64,000 nt of DNA. Source: an uncultured Prevotellaceae bacterium (GTDB taxonomy: Bacteria > Bacteroidota > Bacteroidia > Bacteroidales > Bacteroidaceae). The position numbers and the translations under genes are program-made. Shown piece after piece: positions 17,223 through 25,728 of this stretch; positions within the stretch are counted from its first letter, which is position 1, and the number at the start of each line of letters is the position of its first letter. Below the pieces are notes generated by a model. That model had not been told where the DNA came from. It ran no database searches and worked only from the letters and a program-made list of their open reading frames with translations. Location: positions 1 to 64,000 of the forward strand of contig CACYME010000020.1 of NCBI GenBank assembly GCA_902775475.1, in the 5' to 3' direction.

Positions 17223-18203
17223 ATGACGAAAGAAGACCTGAGAATAGTGTTCATGGGCACGCCGGAGTTTGCGGTGGAGACCCTGAAAGCCATTGTTGAT
17301 AACGGCTACCAGGTGGTGGGCGTAGTGACGCAGCCCGACAAGCCCGTGGGGCGTCATGGCTCTGTGCTTCAGGCCCCTGCCGTGAAGCAGTTTGCCCTGG
17401 AACATGGCCTGCCCGTGCTACAGCCCGAGAAGATGAAAGACCCCGCGTTTGTGGAGCAGCTCCGCAGCTGGCAAGCCAACCTGCAAGTGGTCGTGGCCTT
17501 CCGCATGCTGCCCGAGATGGTTTGGGCCATGCCCGAATATGGCACGTTCAACGTGCATGCCGCCCTGCTGCCCGACTATCGTGGAGCCGCTCCCATCAAC
17601 TGGGCCGTCATCAACGGCGAGCGTCAGACGGGTGTCACCACCTTCTTTCTCGACCAGCATATTGACACGGGACGCATCATTGGGCAGAGAACTTTTGATG
17701 TTCCCGACGATGCCGATGTGGAGTATGTCTACGATGGACTGATGCACCTAGGGGCGCAGCTCTGCCTTGAGACGCTCGATGCCATCGTGGCTGCCGACGG
17801 CCATCCCGCCTCGCTGCCGCAGGACGATGCCAAGGCAGTGCATCCCGCCCCGAAGCTCTTTAAGGAAAACACACGGATAGAGTGGGGGCGCCTGACCGCC
17901 AAGCAGGCCCACGATTTCGTGCGAGGCCTTAGTCCTGTCCCCGGGGCCTGGACGATGTTAAAGGGACCCGATGGCAAGGAAACGGTGATGAAAATCTATT
18001 CGGCCCGTCCCGCATCCGAGCCGATGCCCAGCCATGAACACTGCGTGGCAGGCACGCTCCTCCGCAACAAGAAGCACCTCTATGCCGTCTGCACCGACGG
18101 GCTGCTGCAGATAGACAGCCTTCAGCTGGCTGGCAAGAAGCGCATGGATGCCTCCGCTTTCATGAATGGTATGGCCGATATTGAAAAATATTCTGTGATT
18201 TGA
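17223..18203 (+). CDS. fmt: Methionyl-tRNA formyltransferase
   Basis: 326 aa. VFMGTPEFAVETLKAI is the N-terminal Rossmann start, and HAALLPDYRGAAPINWAVI contains the formyl-tetrahydrofolate site with the catalytic Asn-His-Asp region. TGVTTFFLDQHIDTG follows. The enzyme formylates Met-tRNA for initiation. The C-terminal tRNA-binding domain (about 210-326) is complete. It is preceded by about 106 bp after the ClC gene and followed by a hairpin and a 37-aa ORF. Confidence 0.96.
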   Translation: MTKEDLRIVFMGTPEFAVETLKAIVDNGYQVVGVVTQPDKPVGRHGSVLQAPAVKQFALEHGLPVLQPEKMKDPAFVEQLRSWQANLQVVVAFRMLPEMVWAMPEYGTFNVHAALLPDYRGAAPINWAVINGERQTGVTTFFLDQHIDTGRIIGQRTFDVPDDADVEYVYDGLMHLGAQLCLETLDAIVAADGHPASLPQDDAKAVHPAPKLFKENTRIEWGRLTAKQAHDFVRGLSPVPGAWTMLKGPDGKETVMKIYSARPASEPMPSHEHCVAGTLLRNKKHLYAVCTDGLLQIDSLQLAGKKRMDASAFMNGMADIEKYSVI

Positions 18204-18219
18204 ATAATAATTGCCGAGT

Positions 18220-18259
18220 CACAGCGTTAGTTATATGTAAAATCTAACAAAACGCTGTG
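18220..18259. other. Inverted repeat upstream of the 37-aa ORF
   Basis: CACAGCGTT (18220-18228) and AACGCTGTG (18251-18259) form a perfect 9-bp stem with a 22-nt loop just before the ATG at 18263. There is no T-run. It may be a control site or RNA hairpin for the small ORF. Confidence 0.5.
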
Positions 18260-18262
18260 CCT

Positions 18263-18376
18263 ATGCAAATATTTACTCATGAAGAAATGACCCCCAGTGA
18301 AAAGGTGGTGAAGTTAATTCGACAGATTGCCTATACCTATCGTGTGGCAAACGGACAGGCCTATTGCCTGAATTAA
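18263..18376 (+). CDS. Small 37-aa protein, unknown
   Basis: ATG 18263 to TAA 18374-18376. The peptide starts MQIFTHEEMTPSEKVVKLIR and ends YCLN. The codon use is like that of neighbouring genes, and the sequence resembles short proteins I have seen in Bacteroidales genomes, although I cannot name a family. It stands alone between fmt and rpe, after a hairpin. It could be a regulator or a toxin-like peptide; nothing in the sequence decides this. Confidence 0.5.
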   Translation: MQIFTHEEMTPSEKVVKLIRQIAYTYRVANGQAYCLN

Positions 18377-18468
18377 GCCTGGCGAAGGTGGCGCTGATTC
18401 CTGTTTTATCGTAATATCGTAATGTCGTGATTACGAGAGTTGTTAATCCTTAAATCCGCAAACCGAAT

Positions 18469-19119
18469 ATGACACTGGTTTCCCCTTCACTGCTCGCGGC
18501 CGACTTCTTGCATCTCGACCGCGAGATTGACATGATTAACCGCAGCGAGGCCGACTGGCTCCATCTCGACGTGATGGACGGCTCGTTTGTTCCCAACATT
18601 TCATTTGGCTTCCCCGTGCTGGAGGCCGTGGCCAAGGTCTGCCGCAAGCCCCTTGACGTGCACTACATGATAGATCGCCCCGAGCGCTATGTTGAGCAGA
18701 CCGCCCGCCTGGGGGCCATGATGATGAACGTGCACCAGGAGGCCACGGTGCACCTGCACCGCACGGTTCAGGAGATTCACGCCGCTGGCATGAAGGCCGG
18801 CGTGACGCTGAACCCCTCAACGCCCGTCGGCGTGCTGGAGGACATCATCGGCGACGTCGACATGGTGCTGCTCATGAGCGTTAATCCCGGCTTCGGCGGA
18901 CAGCGGTTCATCGAGAACACCATTAAGAAGGTGCAGCGGCTGCGCCGTCTCATCGCCGATAGTGGCAGCAGTGCCCTCATCGAGGTGGACGGTGGCGTTC
19001 AGGCAGAGACGGCTCCACGCCTGGTAGCGGCTGGCGTCGACGTGCTGGTCAGCGGCAGCTATGTCTTCAAGGCCAAGGAGCCCGAAGCCGTCATCCATTC
19101 GCTGAAAATGCTGAAATAG
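18469..19119 (+). CDS. rpe: Ribulose-phosphate 3-epimerase
   Basis: 216 aa, a TIM barrel that interconverts ribulose 5-phosphate and xylulose 5-phosphate in the pentose phosphate pathway. SPSLLAADFLHL is the N-terminal strand. HLDVMDGSFVPNISFG holds metal-binding and catalytic residues. MSVNPGFGGQRFI is the phosphate-gripper loop, and EVDGGV with VSGSYVF completes the C-terminal phosphate site. Length is standard. A terminator follows 39 bp downstream. Confidence 0.96.
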   Translation: MTLVSPSLLAADFLHLDREIDMINRSEADWLHLDVMDGSFVPNISFGFPVLEAVAKVCRKPLDVHYMIDRPERYVEQTARLGAMMMNVHQEATVHLHRTVQEIHAAGMKAGVTLNPSTPVGVLEDIIGDVDMVLLMSVNPGFGGQRFIENTIKKVQRLRRLIADSGSSALIEVDGGVQAETAPRLVAAGVDVLVSGSYVFKAKEPEAVIHSLKMLK

Positions 19120-19158
19120 TCTTTTTGGAGAAGAAAAACCCGCTCAAGCTAAGCAAAG

Positions 19159-19191
19159 AGTAAGCTAAATCAAGATTTGGCTTACTTTTTG
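19159..19191 (+). terminator. Terminator after rpe
   Basis: AGTAAGCTAAAT pairs with ATTTGGCTTACT (one G-T pair) and is followed by TTTTT. Confidence 0.75.
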
Positions 19192-19207
19192 CAAAATATA
19201 TCTTCTA

Positions 19208-19243
19208 TTTTGTTAGCATTTTAATTTTTTATTTGTATCTTTG
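19208..19243 (+). promoter_or_regulatory. Promoter of asnA
   Basis: TTTTG (19208-19212) and TATCTTTG (19236-19243) are separated by 23 nt, 46 bp before the asnA start. Confidence 0.6.
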
Positions 19244-19289
19244 CGGCGCAAAACTGAAAAATGCTATTGAATCAACAAGGTAAGAAGAT

Positions 19290-20327
19290 ATGAGCAAAGT
19301 CATTCAACCCATCAACTACGAGCGACTGCTCGACATGCGCCAGACGGAGCAGGGCATCAAGCTCATCAAGGAGTTCTTTCAGCAGAACCTAAGTACCGAA
19401 CTGCGCCTGCGCCGTGTGACGGCTCCGCTGTTCGTGCTGAAAGGACTGGGCATCAACGACGACCTGAACGGCGTGGAGCGCCCCGTGAGCTTTCCCATCA
19501 AGGACTTGGACGATGCCCGTGCCGAAGTGGTGCACTCGCTGGCCAAGTGGAAACGGCTGACGCTGGCCGAATATGCCATCGAGCCGGGCTATGGCGTCTA
19601 TACCGACATGAACGCCATCCGCGCCGATGAGGAGCTGGACAACCTGCACTCGCTCTATGTTGACCAGTGGGACTGGGAGGCCGTCATCCGCCGCGAAGAC
19701 CGCACCGTGCGATTCCTGAAAGACATCGTGGAGCGCATCTACGCAGCCATCCGCCGCACGGAGTATCTCGTCTGCGAGACCTACCCGCAGCTGAAGCCCT
19801 TCCTGCCGGAGAAGATACATTTCATCCACTCAGAGGAGCTGCTGCGCATGTATCCTGACAAGACCCCGAAGGAGCGCGAGGACGCCATCTGCGAGGCCTA
19901 TGGTGCCGTGTTCATCATTGGCATCGGCGGTAAGCTGTCGAACGGCGAGAAGCACGACGGGCGTGCACCCGACTATGACGACTGGTCGACGGTGGCCGAA
20001 GACGGTCGCCAGGGGCTGAACGGCGACATCCTCATCTGGTATCCCGTGCTGGGCCGCTCGTTCGAGCTTTCTTCAATGGGCATCCGAGTGGACAAGGAGA
20101 GTCTGCTGCGTCAGCTGAAGCTCGAAGGCGAGGAGGAGCGCGAACAACTCTACTTCCACCAGCAGCTGCTCAACGACCGCCTGCCGCTGAGCGTCGGCGG
20201 TGGCATCGGCCAGAGCCGCCTGTGCATGGTGATGCTGCATAAGGCCCACATCGGCGAGATTCAGGCCAGCATCTGGCCCGACGACATGCGCGAGGAGTGC
20301 CGCCGGCTGGGCATGCCGCTCATTTAG
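19290..20327 (+). CDS. asnA: Aspartate-ammonia ligase (asparagine synthetase A)
   Basis: 345 aa, a class II aminoacyl-tRNA-synthetase fold enzyme that makes asparagine from aspartate, ATP and ammonia. VTAPLFVLKGLGINDDLNG is the N-terminal signature, YTDMNAIRADEEL and VDQWDWE line the active site, and SVGGGIGQSRLCMVML is motif 3 with its conserved Arg. Length matches the family (about 330-345). It stands alone with its own promoter and terminator. AsnB at 3462-5126 does the same job with glutamine, so the cell can use either nitrogen source. Confidence 0.96.
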   Translation: MSKVIQPINYERLLDMRQTEQGIKLIKEFFQQNLSTELRLRRVTAPLFVLKGLGINDDLNGVERPVSFPIKDLDDARAEVVHSLAKWKRLTLAEYAIEPGYGVYTDMNAIRADEELDNLHSLYVDQWDWEAVIRREDRTVRFLKDIVERIYAAIRRTEYLVCETYPQLKPFLPEKIHFIHSEELLRMYPDKTPKEREDAICEAYGAVFIIGIGGKLSNGEKHDGRAPDYDDWSTVAEDGRQGLNGDILIWYPVLGRSFELSSMGIRVDKESLLRQLKLEGEEEREQLYFHQQLLNDRLPLSVGGGIGQSRLCMVMLHKAHIGEIQASIWPDDMREECRRLGMPLI

Positions 20328-20371
20328 TAATCCATCCGACGTGGGCGGACAATAATCCGTGGTTGGTGGAC

Positions 20372-20396
20372 AAAAATCCGCTCACCGCGGATTTTT
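20372..20396 (+). terminator. Terminator after asnA
   Basis: AAAAATCCGC, TCACC, GCGGATTTTT: a perfect 10-bp stem ending in a T-run. Confidence 0.8.
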
Positions 20397-20463
20397 CACG
20401 TGTGAAGGAGGTTGCTGGCGCAAAAAATGAGGGCGATTGTTTGCCCATTCCGATTTTTATGCT

Positions 20464-20471
20464 TAATTTTG
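20464..20471 (+). promoter_or_regulatory. Promoter -7 motif TAATTTTG
   Basis: It lies 34 bp before the DUF4494 start and matches TAnnTTTG. Confidence 0.5.
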
Positions 20472-20505
20472 CGCAAATTTTCAATCAACCTATATATTAT
20501 ATATA

Positions 20506-20985
20506 ATGAGAAGCAGAACAGCAAACTGGTTTGAGTGCCGCATCAAGTACGAGAAGACTCAGGAAGACGGCATGCAAAAGAAAGTAACAGAATCCTATGT
20601 CGTCGACGCCCTGAGCTTCACCGAGGCCGAGCAGCGCATCATGGAGGAGATGTCGTCGTACATCAGCGGCGAGTTCGAGGTGAGCGACATCAAGAAAGCA
20701 ACCTACAAGGAAATCTTCTTCAGCGACGAGGAGATGGCCGACCGCTGGTACAAGGCCAAGCTGCAGTTTATCACCATCGACGAGATAACCGAGAAGGAGA
20801 AGCGCTCGAACGTGAACTACCTGGTGCAGGCAGGCACGCTGAACGGTGCCGTGAAGAACCTCGACGAGGTGATGGGTGGCACGATGATTGACTATGTCAT
20901 AGCCGCCGTGGCCGAGACCACGCTGATGGACGTCTTCGAGTATAAGAAGAAGGAGAAAGAGGACAAGCCCGAATACGAACAATAG
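20506..20985 (+). CDS. DUF4494 family protein
   Basis: 159 aa, soluble, acidic C-terminus (KKKEKEDKPEYEQ). The start MRSRTANWFECRIKYEKTQ and ALSFTEAEQRIMEEMSSYIS fit the DUF4494 family of Bacteroidetes, whose function is unknown. It is the first gene of a unit with yggS (4 bp later) and nspC. The conserved pairing with yggS suggests a housekeeping role, but this is only inferred from position. Confidence 0.75.
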   Translation: MRSRTANWFECRIKYEKTQEDGMQKKVTESYVVDALSFTEAEQRIMEEMSSYISGEFEVSDIKKATYKEIFFSDEEMADRWYKAKLQFITIDEITEKEKRSNVNYLVQAGTLNGAVKNLDEVMGGTMIDYVIAAVAETTLMDVFEYKKKEKEDKPEYEQ

Positions 20986-20989
20986 ACCG

Positions 20990-21664
20990 ATGTACCCCGT
21001 TAAGGAAAATCTGCACCGCGTGCTCGACACACTGCCTGCCGAGGGCGTCCTCCTGGTGGCCATCAGCAAGTATCACCCGGCTGACTACGTGATGGCCGCC
21101 TATGAGGAGGGCCAGCGCGTGTTCGGCGAGAGCCACGAACAGGAAATCCGCGAGAAGCACGCCCTGCTGCCAAAGGACATTGAGTGGCACTTCATCGGCC
21201 ACCTGCAGACCAACAAGGTGAAGTACATCGTGCCCTACATCTCGATGATTGAGGCGGTGGATTCGCTGAAGCTGCTGCGCGAAATAGAGAAGCAGGCCGC
21301 CAAGGCCGACAGGGTGGTGAAGGTGCTGCTGGAGCTGCACATCGCCGAGGAGGCCACCAAGTATGGGCTCACGCTGACGGCCTGCCGCGAGCTGCTCGAT
21401 GGCGGCGAGTGGCGGCAGATGAGCCATGTGCAGATTTGCGGACTGATGATGATGGCCTCGAATACCGACGACGAGGCACAGATAGCGCAGGAGTTCCAGC
21501 AGGCAGCCGATTTCTTCGACGAAGTGAAGGCCCGCTATTTTGCTGATGACGACCACTTCTGCGAGCGTTCCTGGGGAATGAGCGACGACTATCCCATAGC
21601 CCTGCGCCATCGTTCTACGATGGTGCGCATCGGGACGGCCATCTTCGGCCCCAGGGTATATTGA
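20990..21664 (+). CDS. yggS: YggS-family pyridoxal-phosphate homeostasis protein
   Basis: 224 aa. LVAISKYHPADYV holds the PLP-binding Lys, GESHEQEIREKH and EWHFIGHLQTNKVKY are family signatures, and SWGMSDDYPIALRHRSTMVRIGTAIFG (split by eye into phosphate-binding elements) closes the barrel. Members bind PLP and keep its free level in balance, with no known enzymatic reaction. It overlaps nothing and lies 4 bp after DUF4494 and 18 bp before nspC, another PLP protein of the same fold class. Confidence 0.93.
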   Translation: MYPVKENLHRVLDTLPAEGVLLVAISKYHPADYVMAAYEEGQRVFGESHEQEIREKHALLPKDIEWHFIGHLQTNKVKYIVPYISMIEAVDSLKLLREIEKQAAKADRVVKVLLELHIAEEATKYGLTLTACRELLDGGEWRQMSHVQICGLMMMASNTDDEAQIAQEFQQAADFFDEVKARYFADDDHFCERSWGMSDDYPIALRHRSTMVRIGTAIFGPRVY

Positions 21665-21682
21665 CCATTGAAACGATAGACG

Positions 21683-22825
21683 ATGAACGGCCCTGTATAC
21701 ATTATTGAGGAGAAGAAGCTGCGCCGCAACTTGCAGCTCATTGCCGACGTGGCCCGGAAGGCCGATGTGGAGATTATCCTGGCCTTCAAGGCCTTCGCCT
21801 TGTGGAAGACATTCCCTATCTTCAGGGAATATATCAAGTCGACGACGGCCAGCTCGCTCAGCGAGGCAAGGCTGGCCATGGAGGAGTTTGGCGCTCCGGC
21901 CCATACCTTCTCGCCTGCCTACACCGATGATGAGATTGACCAGATGGTGGCTTGTTCCAGCCACCTGACGTTCAACTCGCTGTCGCAGTATGAGCGCTAC
22001 CACGAGAGGGTGGGGGACAGCGTCAGCATCGGACTACGCGTCAATCCGGAATATAGCGAGGTGGAGACGCTGCTCTATAATCCCTGCGCTCCCGGCACCC
22101 GTTTCGGCGTCACTGCCGACAAGCTGCCTGAGCAGCTGCCTGCCGACATTGAGGGATTCCACTGCCATTGCCACTGCGAGAGCGGGGCCGACGTGCTGCA
22201 GCGCACGCTGGTGCACATCGAGGAGAAGTTCGCCCGGTGGTTCCCGCAGCTGAAGTGGCTCAACCTGGGTGGCGGACATCTGATGACGCGCAAGGACTAC
22301 GACGTGCCTCTCCTTATTCATCTGTTAAAGGGACTGCATGAGCGCTATCCCTGGCTGAAGATTATCCTGGAGCCGGGCAGTGCCTTCGCCTGGCAGACGG
22401 GACCGCTGGTGAGCCATGTGGTGGACATTGTAGAGGACAAAGGCATCAGCACCGCCATCCTCGACGTGAGTTTCACCTGCCACATGCCTGATTGTCTGGA
22501 GATGCCCTATTTCCCCGAGGTACGTGGTGCCCGACACGTCGACGAGGAGGAAGCATCCTCCCTGCTCTCTACTCCCTCCGTTCCCCTCTACCGTCTGGGA
22601 GGCAACAGCTGCCTGAGCGGTGACTTCATGGCAGCGTGGGCGTTCGATAAGCCGTTGAGGGTGGGCGACGAGGTCGTCTTCGAAGACATGATTCACTACA
22701 CTACCGTGAAGACAAACATGTTCAATGGCATCTCCCATCCGTCCATTGCCATGCTGCACGAGGACGGCCAGCTGGAGCTGCTGAGGGAGTACACCTACGA
22801 GGACTATCGTGCCCGAATGGACTGA
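21683..22825 (+). CDS. nspC: Carboxynorspermidine/carboxyspermidine decarboxylase
   Basis: 380 aa, a PLP enzyme of the alanine-racemase fold. IILAFKAFALWKTFPIF carries the PLP Lys, HCHCESGADVL lies near the cofactor, and WLNLGGGHLMTRKDYD and EPGSAFAWQTG bind its phosphate. CLSGDFMAAWAFDKPLRVGD provides the catalytic Cys-Asp region of the dimer interface. It performs the last step of the carboxyspermidine route to spermidine. Carboxyspermidine dehydrogenase is not in the window. Length is normal. Confidence 0.94.
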   Translation: MNGPVYIIEEKKLRRNLQLIADVARKADVEIILAFKAFALWKTFPIFREYIKSTTASSLSEARLAMEEFGAPAHTFSPAYTDDEIDQMVACSSHLTFNSLSQYERYHERVGDSVSIGLRVNPEYSEVETLLYNPCAPGTRFGVTADKLPEQLPADIEGFHCHCHCESGADVLQRTLVHIEEKFARWFPQLKWLNLGGGHLMTRKDYDVPLLIHLLKGLHERYPWLKIILEPGSAFAWQTGPLVSHVVDIVEDKGISTAILDVSFTCHMPDCLEMPYFPEVRGARHVDEEEASSLLSTPSVPLYRLGGNSCLSGDFMAAWAFDKPLRVGDEVVFEDMIHYTTVKTNMFNGISHPSIAMLHEDGQLELLREYTYEDYRARMD

Positions 22826-22881
22826 TTTGATGCCCAGAAACCACAAAATTTGCTTTTTTTTTGAAAAAAAGTGGCGAAAAG

Positions 22882-22913
22882 TTTTGTCGGTTCCGAAAAA
22901 TGTATTACCTTTG
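22882..22913 (+). promoter_or_regulatory. Promoter of the tRNA cluster
   Basis: TTTTG (22882-22886), 19 nt, then TACCTTTG (22906-22913): a textbook Bacteroidetes promoter, 41 bp before the first tRNA. Confidence 0.8.
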
Positions 22914-22954
22914 CACCCGCAATCGAGAGAGATGCTTCTTGAAAAAGGAAACAA

Positions 22955-23027
22955 GCGGAAATAGCTCAGTTGGTAGAGCACAACCTTGCCAAGGTTGGGG
23001 TCGCGGGTCCGAGTCCCGTTTTCCGCT
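22955..23027 (+). tRNA. tRNA-Gly (GCC)
   Basis: 73 nt. GCGGAAA pairs with TTTCCGC, discriminator T. The anticodon loop is TTGCCAA, and GGTCCGAGTCCC is the T arm. CCA is not encoded. It is identical in sequence to the copy at 23306-23378. Confidence 0.97.
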
Positions 23028-23077
23028 CAACATTCTGAACAAAAAGAGCGATAGGAGAAGGCTCCTTTCGGAAAAAT

Positions 23078-23159
23078 GCCCAGGTGGCGGAATTGGTAGA
23101 CGCGCACGTTTCAGGTGCGTGTGCCGCGAGGCGTGCAGGTTCGAGTCCTGTTCTGGGCA
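23078..23159 (+). tRNA. tRNA-Leu (CAG)
   Basis: 82 nt with the long variable arm of class II tRNAs. The acceptor GCCCAGG pairs with TCTGGGC. TGGCGGAATTGGTAGACGCG is the usual leucine D arm, and the anticodon loop TTCAGGT reads CAG. Confidence 0.95.
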
Positions 23160-23188
23160 CTCTTTTTATTCGGGGTGATTAACATGTT

Positions 23189-23272
23189 GGAGAGGTGGCG
23201 GAATTGGTAGACGCGCTACTTTGAGGGGGTAGTGTCAATTGCGACGTGGGAGTTCGAGTCTCCTCCTCTTCA
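23189..23272 (+). tRNA. tRNA-Leu (GAG)
   Basis: 84 nt, class II. The acceptor GGAGAGG pairs with CCTCTTC (one G-T). The D arm is the same as in the previous tRNA, and the anticodon loop TTGAGGG reads GAG. Confidence 0.95.
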
Positions 23273-23305
23273 CATATGTATTTTGGCACTCTTTTTTTTA
23301 ATTAC

Positions 23306-23378
23306 GCGGAAATAGCTCAGTTGGTAGAGCACAACCTTGCCAAGGTTGGGGTCGCGGGTCCGAGTCCCGTTTTCCGCT
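23306..23378 (+). tRNA. tRNA-Gly (GCC), second copy
   Basis: 73 nt, identical to 22955-23027, which points to a recent tandem-type duplication around the two Leu genes. It ends in a T-run (CTCTTTTTTG) that may terminate the cluster. Confidence 0.97.
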
Positions 23379-23408
23379 CTTTTTTGTTTTAGGAAAACTA
23401 CCATTCAA

Positions 23409-23963
23409 ATGAATTTATATTTAAGATACTTCGATAAGGAGACGCTTGTTACAAACGTCGACGATGCCATAACTTTCTTGAAGAATATCGATGAGATTGG
23501 AATGAACCCAGTGCTGGAGTCCGACATCCGTGATTATGTGGCCAGCGATGTGTTCTATCCGAAACGCTATAAGATTCGTCCTCGTGTGTACTTTATCATT
23601 ATAAAGACCGAGGCAGCCACCATGCAGGACTTTAAGGAGAAGAAGGCTGTGCGCAGCCATGCCGATGAGGGGGCGTCCATGAAGGAGCGCCCTGCATCGA
23701 GTGTGCTGATGAAGCTGAACGAGGAGCGCTATGGCTGGTATGAAGGCTCGATGGACTTCAAACGCGTTCTGATGGTGCCAGGAACAGGCAAGTTCCAGTA
23801 TCGTGATACGCACTTTGTGGCACAGGTGAAGGCCGCTTCGCCAATGGACTGCTACAACCGCATCGTGGAGCACCTGCGTGGCCGTGTCGATGAGCGCAGC
23901 CAGTTCCCCTCAGCAAAGGGAAAGAACTTCAAATATCGCTTCCTCGGTACTGCCAAGCAGTAA
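23409..23963 (+). CDS. Hypothetical conserved protein
   Basis: 184 aa from ATG 23409; the frame is open into the preceding tRNA, so the later Met is the real start. The protein is soluble and basic-acidic mixed, without signal peptide or membrane helix. It starts [19 protein letters not shown] and ends [14 protein letters not shown]. It lies between the tRNA cluster and ssb (37 bp gap), both of which belong to core functions. I do not recognise a family. Confidence 0.75.
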   Translation: MNLYLRYFDKETLVTNVDDAITFLKNIDEIGMNPVLESDIRDYVASDVFYPKRYKIRPRVYFIIIKTEAATMQDFKEKKAVRSHADEGASMKERPASSVLMKLNEERYGWYEGSMDFKRVLMVPGTGKFQYRDTHFVAQVKAASPMDCYNRIVEHLRGRVDERSQFPSAKGKNFKYRFLGTAKQ

Positions 23964-24000
23964 GCCTCCTCCGTTTCGTGTCTGCAAGTCTCTTTGAGCG

Positions 24001-24360
24001 ATGAACAAGGTAATGCTGATTGGCAATGTGGGTAAGGCCCCCGAGGTGCGCTATGTGGACCAGGGGCAGGCCGTGGCTCGCATCACGCTGGCAACAACGG
24101 AGCGCGGCTACACCCTGCAGAACGGCACCCAGGTGCCCGACCGTACTGAGTGGCACAACGTCATCTTGTGGCGGAAGCTGGCTGAAATCGTTGAGCGCTA
24201 TGTGCACAAGGGCGACAAGCTCTACATTGAAGGCCGCATACACTATGCCTCTTACGATGACAAGCAGGGCAAGCGCCAGTACTATACTGAAATATGGGCT
24301 GACAACATGGAACTGCTCACTCCCAAGGCTGCTGCACAGCCGGGTCCATCGAATTCGTAA
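24001..24360 (+). CDS. ssb: Single-stranded DNA-binding protein
   Basis: 119 aa, an OB fold. It starts MNKVMLIGNVGKAPEVRY; WHNVILWRKLAEIVERYVHKG is the core of the ssDNA-binding face and LYIEGRIHY the following strand. The C-terminus (AAAQPGPSNS) lacks the acidic DxxF/PF tip typical of replicative SSB, so this may be a second SSB rather than the main one, or a Bacteroidetes variant. It lies 30 bp before gldE, a gene order common in this phylum. Confidence 0.93.
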   Translation: MNKVMLIGNVGKAPEVRYVDQGQAVARITLATTERGYTLQNGTQVPDRTEWHNVILWRKLAEIVERYVHKGDKLYIEGRIHYASYDDKQGKRQYYTEIWADNMELLTPKAAAQPGPSNS

Positions 24361-24390
24361 TTCCTACTTCAGGGTTCGCAATCATCAGCA

Positions 24391-25728
24391 ATGGACTATT
24401 TTCAACAACTATTCAGTAGCGTAGAATTGTTTCCTCCTACAGCAGGGGCCGTCTTTGCCATCGTTCTGGCTGCTTTGCTGCTGATAGCTTCGGGCTTTGC
24501 CTCCGGTTCTGAAATAGCATTCTTTTCACTCTCGCCGTCCGATCTGAACGAGCTGGATGAAGAAAAGAATGATGTCGACGGAACCATTCAGCGACTCCGC
24601 AACGATTCTGAGCGGACACTGGCCACCATCCTGATTACTAATAACTTGGTCAACGTGACCATCATCATGCTGTGCAATTATTTCTTTGCACATGTCATCA
24701 GCTTTGGCAATGCCGTGTGGCTGCAGTTCGTGGTGGTCACCGTGTTGCTCACGTTCCTGCTCCTGCTCTTTGGCGAAATCATCCCGAAGGTCTACTGCGG
24801 TCAGCATGCGCTGGCTGTCTGCCGTCGGTTTGCGCCTGTCATCTCGGTCCTCAGCCGATTCTTTCATCCGCTTGCCAGCGTGCTCATGCGCTCTGGTGCA
24901 CTGGCCGGAAAGGTGGTGCAGAAGGAGAACCACGTGCTCAGCGTGGACGACCTGGAGCAGGCGCTGGAGCTGACCGACAAGGACGACATCAAGGAGGAAC
25001 AGAACATGCTGGAGGGCATCGTCCGCTTTGGCGATGAGACAGCCAAGGAGGTGATGACCAGTCGTCAGGATGTGGTAGACCTCGACTTCCGCTCGTCGTT
25101 CCCCGATGTCATCAAGTGCATCGTCGAGAACAACTACTCGCGCATCCCCGTCTATCAGGGCTCCATCGACAACATCAGGGGCATCCTCTACATCAAGGAT
25201 CTGCTGCCCCATCTGTCGAAGCCTGCCACGTTCCGCTGGCAGTCGCTCATCAGGCCTCCTTACTTCGTGCCAGAGACCAAGAAAATCGATGACCTGCTGC
25301 GTGACTTTCAGGAGAACAAGGTGCACATAGCCATTGTGGTCGATGAATTTGGCGGCACCAGTGGACTGATAACGCTCGAGGATATTCTGGAGGAGATCGT
25401 GGGCGAAATCAATGATGAGTACGATGAGGACGAGAAGAACTACGTGCGCATCAACGCCAACACCTACATCTTTGAGGGCAAGACGCTGCTGACCGACTTC
25501 TACAGAATACTGAAGCTCGACGACGACGTGTTCGAGGAGGTGGAGGGCGATGCCGACACGCTGGCTGGCCTGCTGCTGGAGCTGAAGGGCGACTTTCCCA
25601 AGCCTCATGAGCGCATTGACTATCATCATTTCAAGTTCGAGATTGTGGAACTCGACGGTCATCGCATTGCCAAGATTAAGGTGATTGTAGGCAATAGCCC
25701 TGTTCCGGCGGAAAAGAAGGAGGGCTGA
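24391..25728 (+). CDS. gldE: GldE-like CNNM/CorC-type membrane protein
   Basis: 445 aa. The N-terminal DUF21 domain (about 1-190) has three to four membrane helices and the segment SGFASGSEIAFFSLSPSDL. A pair of CBS domains (about 205-340) follows, then a CorC/HlyC domain (about 350-440). IAIVVDEFGGTSGLITLEDI is the second CBS signature. Homologues are called GldE in gliding Bacteroidetes and probably move or sense Mg2+-like ions; no gliding need be implied. It follows ssb and directly abuts the next gene. Confidence 0.88.
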   Translation: MDYFQQLFSSVELFPPTAGAVFAIVLAALLLIASGFASGSEIAFFSLSPSDLNELDEEKNDVDGTIQRLRNDSERTLATILITNNLVNVTIIMLCNYFFAHVISFGNAVWLQFVVVTVLLTFLLLLFGEIIPKVYCGQHALAVCRRFAPVISVLSRFFHPLASVLMRSGALAGKVVQKENHVLSVDDLEQALELTDKDDIKEEQNMLEGIVRFGDETAKEVMTSRQDVVDLDFRSSFPDVIKCIVENNYSRIPVYQGSIDNIRGILYIKDLLPHLSKPATFRWQSLIRPPYFVPETKKIDDLLRDFQENKVHIAIVVDEFGGTSGLITLEDILEEIVGEINDEYDEDEKNYVRINANTYIFEGKTLLTDFYRILKLDDDVFEEVEGDADTLAGLLLELKGDFPKPHERIDYHHFKFEIVELDGHRIAKIKVIVGNSPVPAEKKEG

